From assembly GCA_021775655.1 (NCBI GenBank), contig JAJFHK010000429.1:1-7397 (forward strand): a DNA stretch of 7,397 bases, in the 5' to 3' direction. The notes under the pieces were generated by a model. The model was given only the letters and a program-made list of their open reading frames with translations. It was not told the origin of the DNA and made no database searches. This stretch comes from Filomicrobium sp. Lineage in GTDB: Bacteria; Pseudomonadota; Alphaproteobacteria; Rhizobiales; Hyphomicrobiaceae. Position 1 is the first letter of the stretch, and the number at the start of each line of letters is the position of its first letter. Of the stretch, positions 5,080 through 7,397 are shown one piece after another. Position numbers and translations under genes: made by a program.

Positions 5080-5830
5080 GGGCAACAAACGCTGGTGGAG
5101 GAAGGCGAGGTATCGCCGGGTCCACATGAGACAACTGACAACTCAGGTCACGCTTCAACCGTTAAGGGGATTCGCTGGCACTGAATGACGAGCGAAAACG
5201 ATGTCCCCGCTATCCCCAGGGCGAAACAAACAGTGGATATCCGTCTTGCAATTTCCCGATGCTGCAAACACGTCGCCTAGACGCCCAACTCGGGCCTCCA
5301 CCAGGTTGACCTGTCCGTCAACAAACGGTCGGCATGCATGATTTCAGCTCGAATTTCTGATTGTCGCCATTCTCGAGCGATTTGGAGTCGTTCGAACGTT
5401 CAAAGTTATGTCCGTTATCGAGCTCGATTGAATTTCGCACGCCCCATTAGCCTGTTCAGGGCATTGATTGCCGGCCCAATACGGGAAAGTTGTGCCCGCC
5501 CGGCAACTGTTCGCTTACGATCTTTGCATGATCAGAAAAGCGACTGTGCGCCGCACCGCATAAAATTTGCTCATTCCGGCAAACGAATTTCTGCGGAAAA
5601 AATGGCCAAAAGCCCCGTGAGCTACAGTCGGATGCACAATAATTACGACATGCTCCCTGCGACGAGGTGATGCGCTGCACAAAAAAGCTACAAAATCTGG
5701 TCAATAATCCAACTTGATCGCCCCAAACAGACTCACCTAGCCTTAAGAGATAACAAGAAAAGATTGAGGGTCGCCCAAGTGAAATCGGACCGCTTAAAGC
5801 GGAACGACTAAAAACAATTGGAGACCAAAG
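5080..5830. other. Long intergenic region without a convincing gene
   Basis: About 750 bases separate the tadD leader from the small gene at 5831. The longest open frames (110 codons at 5338-5670 plus strand, 82 codons at 5456-5704 minus strand) have Arg/Ser/Cys-heavy composition, no ribosome binding sites and no motif I recognise. The region is more AT-rich towards its right end. It contains a cluster of TCGA-centred palindromes (5348-5428) and a short palindrome at 5790-5802. Promoters for tadD (leftward) and the small gene (rightward) must lie in or near it, but I cannot place -35/-10 elements with confidence. Confidence 0.6.
5790..5802. promoter_or_regulatory. Short palindrome upstream of the small gene
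   Basis: CCGCT and AGCGG flank TAA, 28 bases before the ATG at 5831. It is followed by an A-rich stretch and the ribosome binding site. It may be a leader hairpin or operator; the match to the GCTnAAAGC repeat core may be chance. Confidence 0.3.
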
Positions 5831-6037
5831 ATGATCGAGCTTGTTTTATCCGTATGCCTGATAACGGCACCTCAGACCTGTAAGGACGTCAACCTGAGCT
5901 ACATGGGCGATCGGGTAACCCCGCAGCAGTGTATGTTCCGTGGTCAGACGACAGCAGCGCAGTGGTCCGCCGGACATCCTGAATGGCACATCACGAAGAT
6001 CACGTGCGATACGCCAAAGGAATTCGCCAAACTTTGA
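5831..6037 (+). CDS. Conserved small four-cysteine protein of unknown function
   Basis: This 68-aa protein starts at ATG 5831 with TTGGAG seven bases upstream. The sequence MIELVLSVCLITAPQTCKDV, TPQQCM, then AGHPEWHITKITC matches a pattern I recall from many short hypothetical proteins in Hyphomicrobiales and relatives: ELVLxVCL...CKDV...TPxQCM...W...HPxWxVxxxTC. Four cysteines (9, 17, 34, 59) are spaced 7, 16 and 24 residues apart, consistent with two disulphides or a metal site. The hydrophobic N-terminus is too short and lacks basic residues for a typical signal peptide. It stands alone between long non-coding stretches, with no operon partner, so context gives no function. Confidence 0.85.
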   Translation: MIELVLSVCLITAPQTCKDVNLSYMGDRVTPQQCMFRGQTTAAQWSAGHPEWHITKITCDTPKEFAKL

Positions 6038-6127
6038 ATTCCCAAACATGATGTCCAATCCCCGGCGCGCCTGCCCTTCCATGACTGACGAATAATCAAG
6101 GTTTGCGCGCGGGTCCACCTCGCTTAT

Positions 6128-6151
6128 CGTGCCGCAAATAATTGCGCCACG
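6128..6151 (+). promoter_or_regulatory. Hairpin directly upstream of the metY ribosome binding site
   Basis: CGTG-C-CGCAA (6128-6137), loop ATAA, then TTGCG-C-CACG (6142-6151) form a 9-bp stem with one C-C mismatch. The Shine-Dalgarno GAGGAGG follows at 6154-6160. The sequence does not match the SAM-II riboswitch as I know it. It could affect translation or mRNA stability. Confidence 0.5.
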
Positions 6152-6165
6152 ATGAGGAGGACTTC

Positions 6166-7397
6166 ATGCCGGACAACGGAACGCCAGCAGCACCGCATTT
6201 TTCGACACTTGCAATCCATGCCGGTGCCGCACCTGATCCCTCGACCGGCTCGCGAGCGACACCGATTTACCAGACGACGTCGTATGTTTTCAACGACGCC
6301 GATCATGCTGCCTCGCTTTTCAACCTCGAAGTCTTCGGCAACATTTATACGCGCATCATGAATCCGACGCAGGCGGTCCTCGAAAGCCGCGTCGCGGCAC
6401 TTGAAGACGGCACCGCAGCTCTCGCAGTCGCTTCCGGCCACGCTGCCCAGTTCCTGATATTTCACACACTTTTAGAACCGGGCGACGAATTCGTTGCCGC
6501 CCGCCAGCTTTATGGCGGTTCGGTCAACCAGTTCAACCACGCTTTCAAGAAATTCGATTGGCGCGTGAAGTGGGCCGACGGCACCAATCCCGAAACGATC
6601 GCGGCTGCCATCACCGACAAGACAAAAGCGATCTTTTGTGAATCGATTGCCAACCCCGGCGGGGTTGTGATGGACCTTGAAGCCATCGGAAAAATCGCGA
6701 AATCAGCTGGGATACCGTTCATCGTCGACAACACGCTTGCCTCCCCTTACCTATGCCGCCCGAAGGATTTCGGCGCCGACATCGTCGTCCATTCACTGAC
6801 GAAATTCATGGGCGGGCATGGTAACTCGGTCGGAGGCGTTATCGTCGATTCCGGCACTTTCGATTGGCTTGGTGCAAAGCACCACTACGCCACGATGGTC
6901 GAACCCAATCCCTCGTATGGTGGGATGAAGCTCGCTGAGACGTTCGGCAACTTCGCATTCGCGATTGCTTGCCGCGTCATGGGTCTGCGCGACATCGGAC
7001 CAGCGATTTCGCCGATGAACGCGTTTCTAATTCTGAATGGAATTGAGACCCTGCCGCTTCGCATGCAGCGTCATTGTGAAAACACGCTGGCCGTCGCGGG
7101 CTGGCTTGAACAACATCCAGCTGTTGCCTGGGTCAACTACGCTGGCTTACCGGGCAATGCCAATCACGCTACGCAGCAGAAGATCGCTCCCAAGGGTGCC
7201 GGTGCCGTGTTTACGTTCGGCCTCAAGGGCGGATACGAAGCCGGCGTAAAACTGGTCTCGGGGCTCAACTTGTTCTCGCACCTGGCCAACATTGGTGATA
7301 CGCGCTCGCTGGTCATTCACCCTGCCTCTACAACCCACCGTCAACTCACCGACGAGCAACGCATTGCCGCGGGCGCCGGGCCGGATGTCGTTCGGCT
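6166..7397 (+). CDS. metY: O-acetylhomoserine sulfhydrylase-type PLP enzyme (3' end outside window)
   Basis: About 410 codons are present; the full family is usually ~425-435, so only a short C-terminal piece is missing. ATG 6166 has a strong GAGGAGG five bases upstream. This is a Cys/Met-metabolism PLP enzyme of fold type I. Motifs in order are THAG-like AIHAG, PIYQTTSYVF, YTRIMNPT (Tyr61 and Arg63, phosphate contacts from the partner subunit), VASGHAAQ (Gly91), LYGG (Tyr116, ring stacking), PFIVDNT (Asp188, pyridine nitrogen), HSLTKFMGGHG (Lys213, Schiff-base lysine), and NIGDTRSLVIHPASTTH, whose Arg binds substrate carboxylate. Length and the GLNLFSHLANIGDTRSL block favour O-acetylhomoserine aminocarboxypropyltransferase, which makes homocysteine from sulfide and O-acetylhomoserine, over MetB, MetC or MetZ. 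Substrate specificity is inferred from overall similarity. The protein is probably cytoplasmic and tetrameric. Confidence 0.93.
   Translation, partial: MPDNGTPAAPHFSTLAIHAGAAPDPSTGSRATPIYQTTSYVFNDADHAASLFNLEVFGNIYTRIMNPTQAVLESRVAALEDGTAALAVASGHAAQFLIFHTLLEPGDEFVAARQLYGGSVNQFNHAFKKFDWRVKWADGTNPETIAAAITDKTKAIFCESIANPGGVVMDLEAIGKIAKSAGIPFIVDNTLASPYLCRPKDFGADIVVHSLTKFMGGHGNSVGGVIVDSGTFDWLGAKHHYATMVEPNPSYGGMKLAETFGNFAFAIACRVMGLRDIGPAISPMNAFLILNGIETLPLRMQRHCENTLAVAGWLEQHPAVAWVNYAGLPGNANHATQQKIAPKGAGAVFTFGLKGGYEAGVKLVSGLNLFSHLANIGDTRSLVIHPASTTHRQLTDEQRIAAGAGPDVVR

Noticed and set aside
4950..5141. N-terminal extension of the tadD-like gene to 5141
   Set aside because: The added residues resemble translated leader, and ATG 4949 has a good ribosome binding site followed directly by the lipoprotein signal.
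4400..5184. Several plus-strand frames opposite the tadD-like gene
   Set aside because: Antisense shadows of a clear TPR coding sequence, rich in Arg/Ala/Pro without domains.
5389..5404. Alphaproteobacterial LexA box (GTTC-N7-GTTC)
   Set aside because: Two GTTC are present but only four bases apart, so the spacing is wrong.
5338..5704. Open frames of 110 codons (plus) and 82 codons (minus) in the long gap
   Set aside because: Composition is Arg/Ser/Cys-heavy, there is no ribosome binding site and no motif, and they overlap each other.
6038..6165. SAM-II riboswitch upstream of metY
   Set aside because: The characteristic conserved loops and pseudoknot sequences are not seen; only a simple hairpin is present.
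1..7397. CRISPR array, tRNA, rRNA or complete insertion sequence
   Set aside because: No regularly spaced direct repeats, no cloverleaf with a CCA-type end, no rRNA-like sequence and no transposase reading frame were found.

Overview
The window looks like the chromosome of an alphaproteobacterium, most likely of the order Hyphomicrobiales and possibly Hyphomicrobium-like. The signs are a Caulobacter-type (Tad/Cpa) pilus locus, a small four-cysteine protein of a type I associate with that order, and moderately high GC. This placement is inference from gene content, not from a database search.

Left part (1-1500): the 3' end of the outer-membrane secretin gene cpaC overlaps the complete pilus lipoprotein gene cpaD by ATGA. 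Where the next pilus gene would be expected there is debris. A short piece of an RHS-repeat gene (minus strand, about 1096-1282) is joined to the first ~68 codons of a CpaA/TadV-type prepilin peptidase (minus strand, about 1283-1487).

Middle (1500-3985): no gene is seen from 1488 to 1858; that stretch holds a REP-like palindrome and small hairpins. A minus-strand orphan RHS tip follows, reading leftward. It has about 150 residues of RHS repeat, a frameshift at about 3497-3521, the RHS core end, a glycine/alanine-rich linker and an unrecognised C-terminal domain that is probably a toxin. Its stop codon directly abuts an 83-codon gene that is the natural immunity candidate. A second REP-like palindrome in the opposite orientation lies at the 5' edge of the RHS remnant, so an inverted pair brackets the cassette. 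Several 24-31 bp palindromic inserts lie inside the RHS coding sequence and account for much of its damage.

Right part (3985-7397): a minus-strand TPR lipoprotein of the TadD type with a clear intrinsic terminator and a hairpin in its leader; about 750 bp without a convincing gene; a 68-aa conserved small protein on the plus strand; and the first ~410 codons of an O-acetylhomoserine sulfhydrylase-type PLP enzyme, whose ribosome binding site sits directly behind a stable hairpin.

Taken together, a tad pilus region (secretin, CpaD, a CpaA remnant, TadD) appears to have been broken up by RHS-derived sequence and palindromic repeats. The methionine/cysteine gene at the right edge is ordinary metabolism. 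The most unusual material is the orphan RHS toxin/immunity module and the family of short palindromic inserts in it.
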